Shown here: positions 1 to 5,704 of the stretch, piece after piece
Layout: every line of letters begins with the position of its first letter
Position numbering within the stretch: position 1 is the first letter of the stretch
DNA from: Bacteroidales bacterium
GTDB taxonomy: Bacteria; Bacteroidota; Bacteroidia; Bacteroidales; Dysgonomonadaceae
Direction of reading: 5' to 3'
Length of the DNA: 5,704 nt
Assembly: GCA_012728155.1 (NCBI GenBank)
Contig: JAAYFR010000060.1
Location: forward strand, 1 to 5,704
The notes under the pieces: model-generated
Told to the model about the DNA's origin: nothing
Seen by the model: only the letters and a program-made list of their open reading frames with translations
The model's database searches: none
Made by a program: the position numbers and the translations under genes

Positions 1-25
1 GATTATCAGCAAGTTTGTATTGCAT
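1..25 (-). CDS. possible start of a further gene, cut by the window edge
   Basis: After the stop of the metallopeptidase gene, the minus strand has an ATG at 25-23 followed by an open frame reading MQYKLADN up to the window edge. The ATG lies 27 bases past the upstream stop and is preceded by an A-rich stretch (ATTAAAAGT), the kind of leader seen before the other genes here. No terminator separates the two, so this could be the second gene of an operon with the peptidase. Only eight codons are visible, so neither the product nor its reality can be judged; this is an inference from position and leader alone. Confidence 0.3.
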
Positions 26-52
26 ACTTTTAATCTGACGAAACCAGCCGAT

Positions 53-2119
53 TTATCTCTTCAACGTCTGCAATGCCTCGTCGGTTGCGGCAAGCAGAGG
101 CTCGATGGAGATCGGCGAGCCCACCGCATTCTTCATCCATTGCTGAGGAATAATACTCCCTTGGGTGTACATGCGATCCATCTCGTCGGCCAGATTCTTA
201 CCCCTCACCTGCTGTTCAATCTGGAAAGCAATCAGGTGCCCCATAGGATAATTGGGCAGATAGAGCGGATAATCGATCATATGTGAATAGATGCCCAACA
301 AAGTCTCATCCTCACCTCCCAATATACCGGCATAATAGCTGTTCCACACCTCTTTGGCGGCAGTGACCACCGCCTCTTTCAGTTGTTCCGGCGTAGCTTC
401 CGGATTGGCATACAACCATTCCCACACCTCTATGTCGACCAGCGATACACCCATGATCTCATAACAGGACCAGAAATTATCCAATGCCAGCCAATGTTCA
501 TCTTCCGGATTGGTTTTTTTCAACCCCAGCAGCTCCAGATCCCGCTTTTGGAAGATAAATGCTACCGCTTCAGTGAAAGCCGTATTAGGAACGCCATTCA
601 GTATATAATAATCGACGTCGTTCATGGTGATGGTCTGTTCCACATTATGTCCGAACTCATGGACGGCAATATTATATCCTTTGTAATCCAACCCTTCCGC
701 CCCGATACGGGTACGCAGCCGTGCCACATCATTCCGCATCTCGGCGCCCCAGGCATGGCCGGCACCACGGGAAGCATCCACCGTAACCAGCGAAGTGATC
801 TCCTTTGCCTTAGCAGGTTTCCAGCCCAGTTTCACCATGATATTGGGTAGATCTTCTTCCAGCGCTTTCGCATCAGGATACTTCCGCGAAGTGATGGTGG
901 TCAGCTCATCTTCAGGAATGCCACCACCTGACTTGAATCCGTTATACCAGATATCGAACGGTTCCAGCTTTCGCCCCAGACGCGACTCGATAAACGATGC
1001 CACCTCCTTCACTTGTGGCGAGGCAAGCAATCCTTTGAACAGCTCTTCCACATCTTTCTGTGGCACCTCCATCGTCCCGTCGAATGCACGGGCAAGCTGG
1101 GTGGGATAATGGGATGAATAGGGATCAAGTTGACGCATCGCATGGAAATTCTTCAGAAACACCTCGTATCTCCGGTTATCTTCGGGGGTAGAAGCAACTA
1201 TCTCTCCACTATTGTCGAAGAGTTGATTCGATATCGGATTCCAAAAATTGAGACCACTATTGATCACCTGCATGGGAATGGACTGGTCGATGATACGTTG
1301 CATCACCTTATAAATCATCCGCTGTTTTTCCAATCCTTTTTCCCTATCGGCATAGTTTGATTTCAATTCATCCCGCAATCCCCAGTGGGAGATCAGTTTC
1401 ATATGGTCGGGGAACAGCTGTTTGCCATTTTCATTCCGCAGATTGCCCATATAGATATTGTAATCGGAGATATAGGCATCGGCTTCGGTGATCGTCCTGG
1501 AGATATTCTGCTGAATAGCCGCCGGCACCCGTGATATAAAACGGTCACCCATACGGGCATAAGCCCATTCTTTACGGGACCATCCCGCACCCAGCTCTGT
1601 CTTTTCCTCCAACGTATAAAAAGGGAAGTTCGACGCCGTAAGGAGAGCAACCTTATTGGCATAGAGGTCATCCGCCAGGTGTGCCGAAGCACTATAACCA
1701 CCGAACATCATGTCTATCGGCGTGATCTCGGCGCCTTCTAACTGCAGGGGCGCTTTCAACATCACATCCATCTTGTGGTAATAACCGTTGATCACCTCAA
1801 AGTTTCGTTCCAAAGTATGGAACAGTTGGGCGAGTTGCGCGGTATCACCTACAAACGAGCTCTTACAAAAATTGGCAAAATCGCCCACGGCGCCATCCTG
1901 CTCACGCCATAAACCGGCCACCTGCCGCACCCCCCGGTCAATACGGAATGTATGGGATCCTCCGAGAGAATCTTTGAGCTGTTTAATCACTGCTTCAACC
2001 CGGAGATCGGGGATAAAATCAATTGTCTGCATCTTCTTTTTGCTGTTTTTGTCGGAATTGTCGCATGCTACTACTCCGATAAGAAAGAGAAAAAGGGTAA
2101 AGAATAAGGATTTCTTCAT
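53..2119 (-). CDS. lipoprotein zinc metallopeptidase (gluzincin, M3-like HEFGH motif)
   Basis: Predicted exported lipoprotein of 688 residues. Residues 1-19 form a type II signal peptide: two lysines, a hydrophobic run, then a lipobox (VVAC) with the lipidated cysteine at 19. A polar, lysine-rich linker follows to about residue 30. The catalytic motif HEFGH lies at 487-491: H487 and H491 are the expected zinc ligands and E488 the general base. E517, in NTAFTEAVAF 26 residues on, fits the third zinc ligand of a gluzincin. The spacing and the downstream H613 and Y617 (SHMIDYPLY) recall the M3 oligopeptidase fold, where a late His/Tyr pair lines the substrate site. The long N-terminal part (about 40-440) has no motif I recognise and is probably the helical half of the fold. 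Likely role: endopeptidase or oligopeptidase acting on peptides in the periplasm or at the outer membrane. The start is supported by the signal peptide and the A-rich leader. Exact MEROPS family is uncertain; M3 is the nearest guess. Confidence 0.85.
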   Translation of the reverse strand: MKKSLFFTLFLFLIGVVACDNSDKNSKKKMQTIDFIPDLRVEAVIKQLKDSLGGSHTFRIDRGVRQVAGLWREQDGAVGDFANFCKSSFVGDTAQLAQLFHTLERNFEVINGYYHKMDVMLKAPLQLEGAEITPIDMMFGGYSASAHLADDLYANKVALLTASNFPFYTLEEKTELGAGWSRKEWAYARMGDRFISRVPAAIQQNISRTITEADAYISDYNIYMGNLRNENGKQLFPDHMKLISHWGLRDELKSNYADREKGLEKQRMIYKVMQRIIDQSIPMQVINSGLNFWNPISNQLFDNSGEIVASTPEDNRRYEVFLKNFHAMRQLDPYSSHYPTQLARAFDGTMEVPQKDVEELFKGLLASPQVKEVASFIESRLGRKLEPFDIWYNGFKSGGGIPEDELTTITSRKYPDAKALEEDLPNIMVKLGWKPAKAKEITSLVTVDASRGAGHAWGAEMRNDVARLRTRIGAEGLDYKGYNIAVHEFGHNVEQTITMNDVDYYILNGVPNTAFTEAVAFIFQKRDLELLGLKKTNPEDEHWLALDNFWSCYEIMGVSLVDIEVWEWLYANPEATPEQLKEAVVTAAKEVWNSYYAGILGGEDETLLGIYSHMIDYPLYLPNYPMGHLIAFQIEQQVRGKNLADEMDRMYTQGSIIPQQWMKNAVGSPISIEPLLAATDEALQTLKR

Positions 2120-2166
2120 GACTTTGTTTTTTAGTTGAGCTATGCTGAGAGGTATCTTATATTATC

Positions 2167-2174
2167 CAAAGATA
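2167..2174 (-). promoter_or_regulatory. Bacteroidota -7 promoter element for the metallopeptidase gene
   Basis: The minus strand reads TATCTTTG here, a perfect match to the Bacteroidota -7 consensus TAnnTTTG used by the primary sigma factor. It sits 47 bases before the ATG at 2119, giving an expected leader of roughly 40 bases. No clear TTTG or TTG -33 box lies at the usual 19-21 base distance upstream, so strength is unknown. The position in a divergent intergenic region and the perfect octamer make it the best promoter candidate in the window. Confidence 0.5.
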
Positions 2175-2268
2175 TAAAAATCATCTCTAACTTACCCGCT
2201 GTGTCGGTTTTTTTTTATAGTTTTACGTCATTACATAAATCGGGACAAATCATTTAAAAATCTTTCTA

Positions 2269-3150
2269 ATGAGACTTATAACCATATTACTCATATTTAT
2301 GGCAGCTCTCAACCTTTTCGGGCAGAATTCCAGCATCATTGCCGAAAAGGCGGAGATAAAAAAGATCGCTACCGGTTACGCCTTTACCGAAGGTCCGGCT
2401 GTCTCTCCTAATGGGCAGGTTTTTTTTACCGACCAGCCTAACGACCGTATTTATGTTTGGGATGAAACCGGAGGAGTGGCGTTGTGGTCGGATGACACGG
2501 GGAGATCCAACGGCATCTATTTCAATGCCGATGGGCAATTAGTCTCTTGTGCCGATTTACAGAATCAGCTGGTCTATTTCGATAGCGATAAAAAGAGACA
2601 CCTCCTTTTTGAAAATTATGAGGGTAAACATCTGAACGGTCCCAACGACCTGTGGATTGCTCCCAACGGGGATATTTACTTTACCGATCCCTATTATCAC
2701 CGCAACTACTGGCAGGAGGGGCATACCCAGGTACAGGATGTGGGGGGTGTTTACCACCTTTCACGCAACGGAATAGCGACACGGGTAATCGGCGACTACA
2801 AACAGCCCAACGGGATCATAGGAACACCCGACGGCAAAATGCTTTATGTAGCAGACATCAACGACAGGAAAATCTGGAGGTATGAGATTCAACCTGACGG
2901 AATGCTTAGCGGAAAAACTTTCTTCGCACCCAATGGCTCCGACGGGATGACCATCGACAACCGGGGGAACATCTACCTCACTATGGGCAAGGTATGGGTC
3001 TATTCACCGGATGGAGAGCTGATACAGGAGATCGACCTGCCCGAGAGCCCTTCCAATATCTGTTTCGGAGGGAAAGAACGGGATATCCTCTTTATTACGG
3101 CCCGCAGTTCGGTCTATACACTAAAAATGAACGTAAGAGGGGTTGATTAG
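2269..3150 (+). CDS. exported SMP-30/gluconolactonase/LRE-family protein
   Basis: A 293-residue six-bladed beta-propeller of the SMP-30/gluconolactonase family, members of which hydrolyse sugar lactones or related esters with one bound divalent metal. Residues 1-18 are a Sec signal peptide (MRLITILLIFMAALNLFG), with cleavage probably just before Q19, so the enzyme should act in the periplasm. Expected metal ligands are all present by motif: E41 in FTEGPAVSP, N181 in QPNGIIGTPDG and D225 in GSDGMTID; N126 in LNGPNDLWI matches the substrate-side asparagine. FTDPYY at 138-143 is also typical of the family. The Arg usually found in the R-x-N-S-P-N-D loop of gluconolactonases is H121 here, so substrate preference may differ. 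Length is normal for an exported member. The start is fixed by the signal peptide; the leader is A/T-rich without a Shine-Dalgarno site. The true substrate cannot be read from the sequence, and gluconolactonase activity should not be assumed. Confidence 0.9.
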   Translation: MRLITILLIFMAALNLFGQNSSIIAEKAEIKKIATGYAFTEGPAVSPNGQVFFTDQPNDRIYVWDETGGVALWSDDTGRSNGIYFNADGQLVSCADLQNQLVYFDSDKKRHLLFENYEGKHLNGPNDLWIAPNGDIYFTDPYYHRNYWQEGHTQVQDVGGVYHLSRNGIATRVIGDYKQPNGIIGTPDGKMLYVADINDRKIWRYEIQPDGMLSGKTFFAPNGSDGMTIDNRGNIYLTMGKVWVYSPDGELIQEIDLPESPSNICFGGKERDILFITARSSVYTLKMNVRGVD

Positions 3151-3161
3151 AGCCCCCTCTT
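3135..3161 (+). terminator. hairpin across the stop codon of the SMP-30-family gene, weak terminator candidate
   Basis: AAGAGGGG (3135-3142) pairs perfectly with CCCCTCTT (3154-3161), giving an 8-bp stem around an 11-base loop that contains the TAG stop at 3148-3150. The sequence after the stem is GAAATATATTCC, not a run of T, so this is not a classical intrinsic terminator. It may cause partial termination or protect the 3' end of the message before the dipeptidase gene. Confidence 0.35.
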
Positions 3162-3177
3162 GAAATATATTCCCTAC

Positions 3178-3200
3178 TGTGATTGATTCGCATCAATACA
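3178..3200. promoter_or_regulatory. inverted repeat in the leader of the dipeptidase gene
   Basis: ATTGAT (3182-3187) and ATCAAT (3192-3197) form a perfect 6-bp dyad around TCGC. Flanking TGT (3178-3180) and ACA (3198-3200) extend it to nine pairs with one unpaired G at 3181. It lies about 75 bases before the dipeptidase ATG. It could be an operator for a dimeric regulator or a small RNA hairpin. No regulator site I know matches it, and a dyad of this size in A/T-rich DNA can arise by chance. Confidence 0.25.
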
Positions 3201-3272
3201 ACTTGCGAAAAATAGTACAGCAAGGAAAAGATCCACAACACTATTGTCATTAAACTATAAATTAAAAACAAA

Positions 3273-4655
3273 ATGAACGAAATCAACAAGTATGTAGAGC
3301 AACACAAGCAGCGCTTTTTGGATGAACTTTTTGAACTGATCCGCATCCCTTCCATCTCCTCCATTCCGGCACACAAACCCGATATGTACCGTGCCGCCGA
3401 GAAATGGAAAGAGATCCTGTTAGCTGCGGGTGCCGACAAGGCGGAGGTGATGGAGACCGACGGGAATCCGGTAACGTATGGTGAGAAGATCATCGACAAG
3501 AAAGCTCCAACCGTGTTGGTGTATGGTCATATGGATGTGATGCCGGTCGACCCTCTCGATCTTTGGAAAACCGATCCCTTTGAGCCGGTGGTGAAAGATG
3601 ACAAGATATGGGCACGCGGTGCCGACGACGACAAAGGACAGGCGTTCATGCATGCCAAGGCGTTCGAATATCTGGTTCAATCGGGCAAATTGGGCTGCAA
3701 CGTGAAATTTCTGATTGAAGGGGAAGAGGAAGTAGGCTCTCCCAATCTTCCCAAGTTTTGTAAAAAACAGAAGAAGATGCTGCAGGCCGATGTGATCCTT
3801 GTCTCCGACACCTCGATGATTGCCCGTGACGTGCCTTCCATCACTACAGGACTCCGCGGATTGGCTTACTGGCAGGTTGAAGTGACAGGCCCTTCCGCCG
3901 ATCTCCATTCGGGATTGTTTGGCGGGGCGGTCGCCAATCCTATCAATGTCCTTTCAAAAATGATCGCCCAGACTATGGACGATGAAGGACATATCCTTAT
4001 TCCCGGTTTTTATGACGATGTGGTGGAGGTCTCCAAAAAAGAACGTGCGATGATGGCCAAGGCACCTTTCTCCCTTCAGGAATACAAGAGATCTGTCGGT
4101 GTGAGGGAGCTGTCCGGAGAAAAGGGATATACCACCAACGAACGTACCGGTATCCGTCCTACTTTCGACGTATGTGGTATCTGGGGTGGCTATACCGGTG
4201 AAGGGGCCAAAACGGTACTCCCCTCCAAGGCGTACGCCAAGATCAGCACCCGCCTGGTACCCAATCAGGATCACAAGAAGATAGAGAAGCTGTTTGTGAC
4301 ATATTTTGAGTCGATTGCTCCCAAATCGGTGAAGGTGAAGGTGGAATACCTGCACGGCGGTCCATCCTACGTATGTCCTATCGATCTTCCCGCTTACAGA
4401 GCGGCTGAAAAGGCGTTAAAAGATGTGTATGGAAAAGATCCTGTACCGGTCCGTTCCGGTGGAAGCATTCCCATTATCGCCACTTTCGAGGAGATATTAG
4501 GTGTGAAGTCGGTACTGATGGGCTTCGGACTGGGATCGGATGCCATCCACTCACCCAACGAGAATTTCCCGTTGGAGCAGTTCTATAACGGTATCAGAAC
4601 CCTTCCACTGTTTTATCACTATTTCAGTGAACAAAGAGATAAAAGCCAAAAGTAA
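3273..4655 (+). CDS. M20-family dipeptidase (CNDP-like zinc metallopeptidase)
   Basis: A 460-residue cytoplasmic metallopeptidase of the M20 family, dipeptidase branch related to carnosinase/CNDP2; it likely hydrolyses dipeptides or similar short peptides with two zinc or manganese ions. The two-metal site is complete: H86 in YGHMDV with D88 as its helper, bridging D119 in RGADDDKG, base E152 and ligand E153 in EGEEEVGS, D179 in LVSDTS, and H426 in DAIHSPNE. H212 in LHSGLFGG marks the inserted dimerisation domain (about 190-370), which contributes to the partner's active site in this family. There is no signal peptide. Length is usual for the branch. The start is the first ATG of the frame, after an A-rich leader (AAATTAAAAACAAA). 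It follows the SMP-30-family gene by 122 bp on the same strand, so it may be co-transcribed or have its own promoter; I found no convincing -7 box in the gap. Exact substrate (cytosolic non-specific, beta-Ala-His or Xaa-His type) is not readable. Confidence 0.93.
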   Translation: MNEINKYVEQHKQRFLDELFELIRIPSISSIPAHKPDMYRAAEKWKEILLAAGADKAEVMETDGNPVTYGEKIIDKKAPTVLVYGHMDVMPVDPLDLWKTDPFEPVVKDDKIWARGADDDKGQAFMHAKAFEYLVQSGKLGCNVKFLIEGEEEVGSPNLPKFCKKQKKMLQADVILVSDTSMIARDVPSITTGLRGLAYWQVEVTGPSADLHSGLFGGAVANPINVLSKMIAQTMDDEGHILIPGFYDDVVEVSKKERAMMAKAPFSLQEYKRSVGVRELSGEKGYTTNERTGIRPTFDVCGIWGGYTGEGAKTVLPSKAYAKISTRLVPNQDHKKIEKLFVTYFESIAPKSVKVKVEYLHGGPSYVCPIDLPAYRAAEKALKDVYGKDPVPVRSGGSIPIIATFEEILGVKSVLMGFGLGSDAIHSPNENFPLEQFYNGIRTLPLFYHYFSEQRDKSQK

Positions 4656-4717
4656 CACACCAAAAGGTTGCACAACGGACGAAGAATGTAGGTGGTAAAT
4701 TTGAGATTTTGCCAACT

Positions 4718-5704
4718 CTATAAAATGTGCACATAGGCAATGTAGTTGGTAGTCTTTGCAACGGGAGTCAACGAGAGGTAGCCGGAAAGTATTTTTCCGT
4801 TCTCTACCTTCAATGGGGATTCCCGTTGCATCTTTTCATGAAACGACAAAGCGCTCCCCGGTTTTTTACAATAATCCACTGCGAACCGCCCTTCTGCACC
4901 GGTATGGAGGTAACGATCGTGAAAGATACGCGCTACCATTCCCATATTCATCCGCATATTGATTTCCACACAGGGTTGGAGACAATATCCTCCGTACATT
5001 TCACACACCATCATATCTACTCCGGCATAACCGGTATAGAGCGGGAAACGGTCGGAAAGCTTTTTTATCAGTGACCCTCTAAGCCGATGCAATAATTCTA
5101 ACGGAACATAGGCAGAGAGTTTTTTCTCAATCCGGGCATCCGAGAGCAGTTCATTCCCCATATAGGCACCGGACGAAGCAGCAGTAAACATGGAATAGCC
5201 GGTGAAACTTACCGCTCCCTTATCCAGATAGAACTCCATCGCGAAATCCTCTATCTTGTCCAGCACCGGCTCTGCCACCACTCCTCCCTGTTCGCGGACA
5301 ACCCGGCGGCACCAGTCCCGTTGCTTATCGGTAATTCCACCCAATATCCATACCAGTCCTTTGCCGCTACCGGAAAGGGGCATTTTTAACACTTTATCCC
5401 CAGGTGTCGATGGTAACCATGCATCTAATTCATCGGCATCGGTAAAAAAATGAGACTCCCCACAGCATCCGCCCTCTTCGGCTTGCAACTCACTCAATAT
5501 CTCCACGGCATGTCGACGATTAGAATAATTTCGCAACCGCACTAAATCCTCCGGCGACGGCAAAAGCTGCTCATTCACGCCCGCCGACATGAGTTTTTTT
5601 CGTAGCATAGGATTCCATCCCCAGGGAACAATATCCAGCTCGGGATACAAAGCTATATCGGAAAAGGGAATAAGGGATGCTCGTAACGGCAAGATCTTTT
5701 TGAC
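4718..5704 (-). CDS. ATP-grasp-like protein of unknown substrate, 5' end outside the window
   Basis: The frame is open to the window edge (it reads VKKILPLRAS from 5704), so the TTG at 5692 is unlikely to be the real start and the gene is 5'-partial; 328 residues are visible. Counting from the first visible codon, K107 in VLKMPLSGSGKGL followed by a glycine-rich loop (111-116) matches the ATP-binding lysine and flexible loop of ATP-grasp enzymes. E145 in VAEPVLDK suits the adenine-binding hinge. D230 in GYAGVDMMV and E247/N249 in VEINMRMNMGM match the metal-binding acidic residue and E-x-N motif, with R251 nearby. PWGW at 27-30 and NRRHAVEIL at 62-70 resemble an uncharacterised ATP-grasp family I recall from Bacteroidales, whose N terminus carries an NPEND-like motif; that part would lie beyond the edge. 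ATP-grasp enzymes ligate a carboxylate to an amine or thiol through an acyl phosphate, but the substrate here is unknown. It converges on the dipeptidase gene with a 62-bp gap. Confidence 0.75.
   Translation of the reverse strand, partial: VKKILPLRASLIPFSDIALYPELDIVPWGWNPMLRKKLMSAGVNEQLLPSPEDLVRLRNYSNRRHAVEILSELQAEEGGCCGESHFFTDADELDAWLPSTPGDKVLKMPLSGSGKGLVWILGGITDKQRDWCRRVVREQGGVVAEPVLDKIEDFAMEFYLDKGAVSFTGYSMFTAASSGAYMGNELLSDARIEKKLSAYVPLELLHRLRGSLIKKLSDRFPLYTGYAGVDMMVCEMYGGYCLQPCVEINMRMNMGMVARIFHDRYLHTGAEGRFAVDYCKKPGSALSFHEKMQRESPLKVENGKILSGYLSLTPVAKTTNYIAYVHIL

Noticed and set aside
383..850. 155-codon plus-strand frame opposite the metallopeptidase gene
   Set aside because: It lies entirely antisense to a gene with a signal peptide and a complete zinc motif, and its translation shows no recognisable domain; it is a shadow frame.
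2196..2216. CCG...CGG followed by nine T, looking like an intrinsic terminator
   Set aside because: The stem is only three base pairs, and no plus-strand gene upstream would need it; the upstream gene is on the other strand.
3420..3908. 162-codon minus-strand frame inside the dipeptidase gene
   Set aside because: Antisense to a gene with every M20 active-site residue in place; the translation resembles no family and is rich in His and Arg, as expected of a shadow.
53..4655. A single peptide-use gene cluster joining the metallopeptidase, lactonase-like protein and dipeptidase
   Set aside because: The peptidase is transcribed in the opposite direction, the lactonase-like protein has no clear link to peptides, and there is no shared regulatory site; proximity alone does not support a system.
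4656..4717. Shared terminator in the convergent gap
   Set aside because: Looked for on both strands. Only GTTGCACAAC, a tiny stem without a T-run, was found, so no terminator is claimed.
4725..4734. Perfect 10-bp palindrome ATGTGCACAT
   Set aside because: It falls inside the last codons of the ATP-grasp-like gene, and a single palindrome of this length is expected by chance.
5690..5692. TTG as the start codon of the ATP-grasp-like gene
   Set aside because: The frame stays open upstream to the window edge, and the visible part begins within what looks like the middle of the N-terminal domain, so the true start is probably outside.

Overview
The window looks like an ordinary chromosomal stretch from a member of the Bacteroidota, most likely the order Bacteroidales. 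The pointers are protein families common in that group, a lipoprotein signal peptide, A/T-rich leaders without Shine-Dalgarno sequences before the start codons, and a perfect match to the Bacteroidota -7 promoter element (TAnnTTTG). The family or genus cannot be fixed from this sequence. There are no RNA genes, mobile elements, CRISPR arrays or long repeats.

Layout from left to right. Positions 1-25 may hold the first codons of a further minus-strand gene that leaves the window. A large minus-strand gene (53-2119) encodes a predicted surface or periplasmic lipoprotein zinc metallopeptidase with an HEFGH active site. A 149-bp divergent intergenic region (2120-2268) carries a good promoter element for this peptidase. 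On the plus strand follow an exported SMP-30/gluconolactonase-family beta-propeller (2269-3150) and, 122 bp later, a cytoplasmic M20-family dipeptidase (3273-4655). The two are separated by a short leader, and a GC-containing hairpin spans the stop codon of the first. A 62-bp convergent gap (4656-4717) with no recognisable terminator leads to a minus-strand ATP-grasp-like gene (4718-5704) whose 5' end lies outside the window.

How the genes may work together: the exported metallopeptidase and the cytoplasmic dipeptidase fit a peptide-degrading lifestyle, with large peptides cut outside the inner membrane and dipeptides finished in the cytoplasm. They are not in one operon, so this link is only an inference. 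The lactonase-like protein would act on a sugar lactone or similar ester in the periplasm. The ATP-grasp protein has no assigned substrate. I found no convincing undescribed multi-gene system; the least understood items are the lipoprotein peptidase and the ATP-grasp protein.
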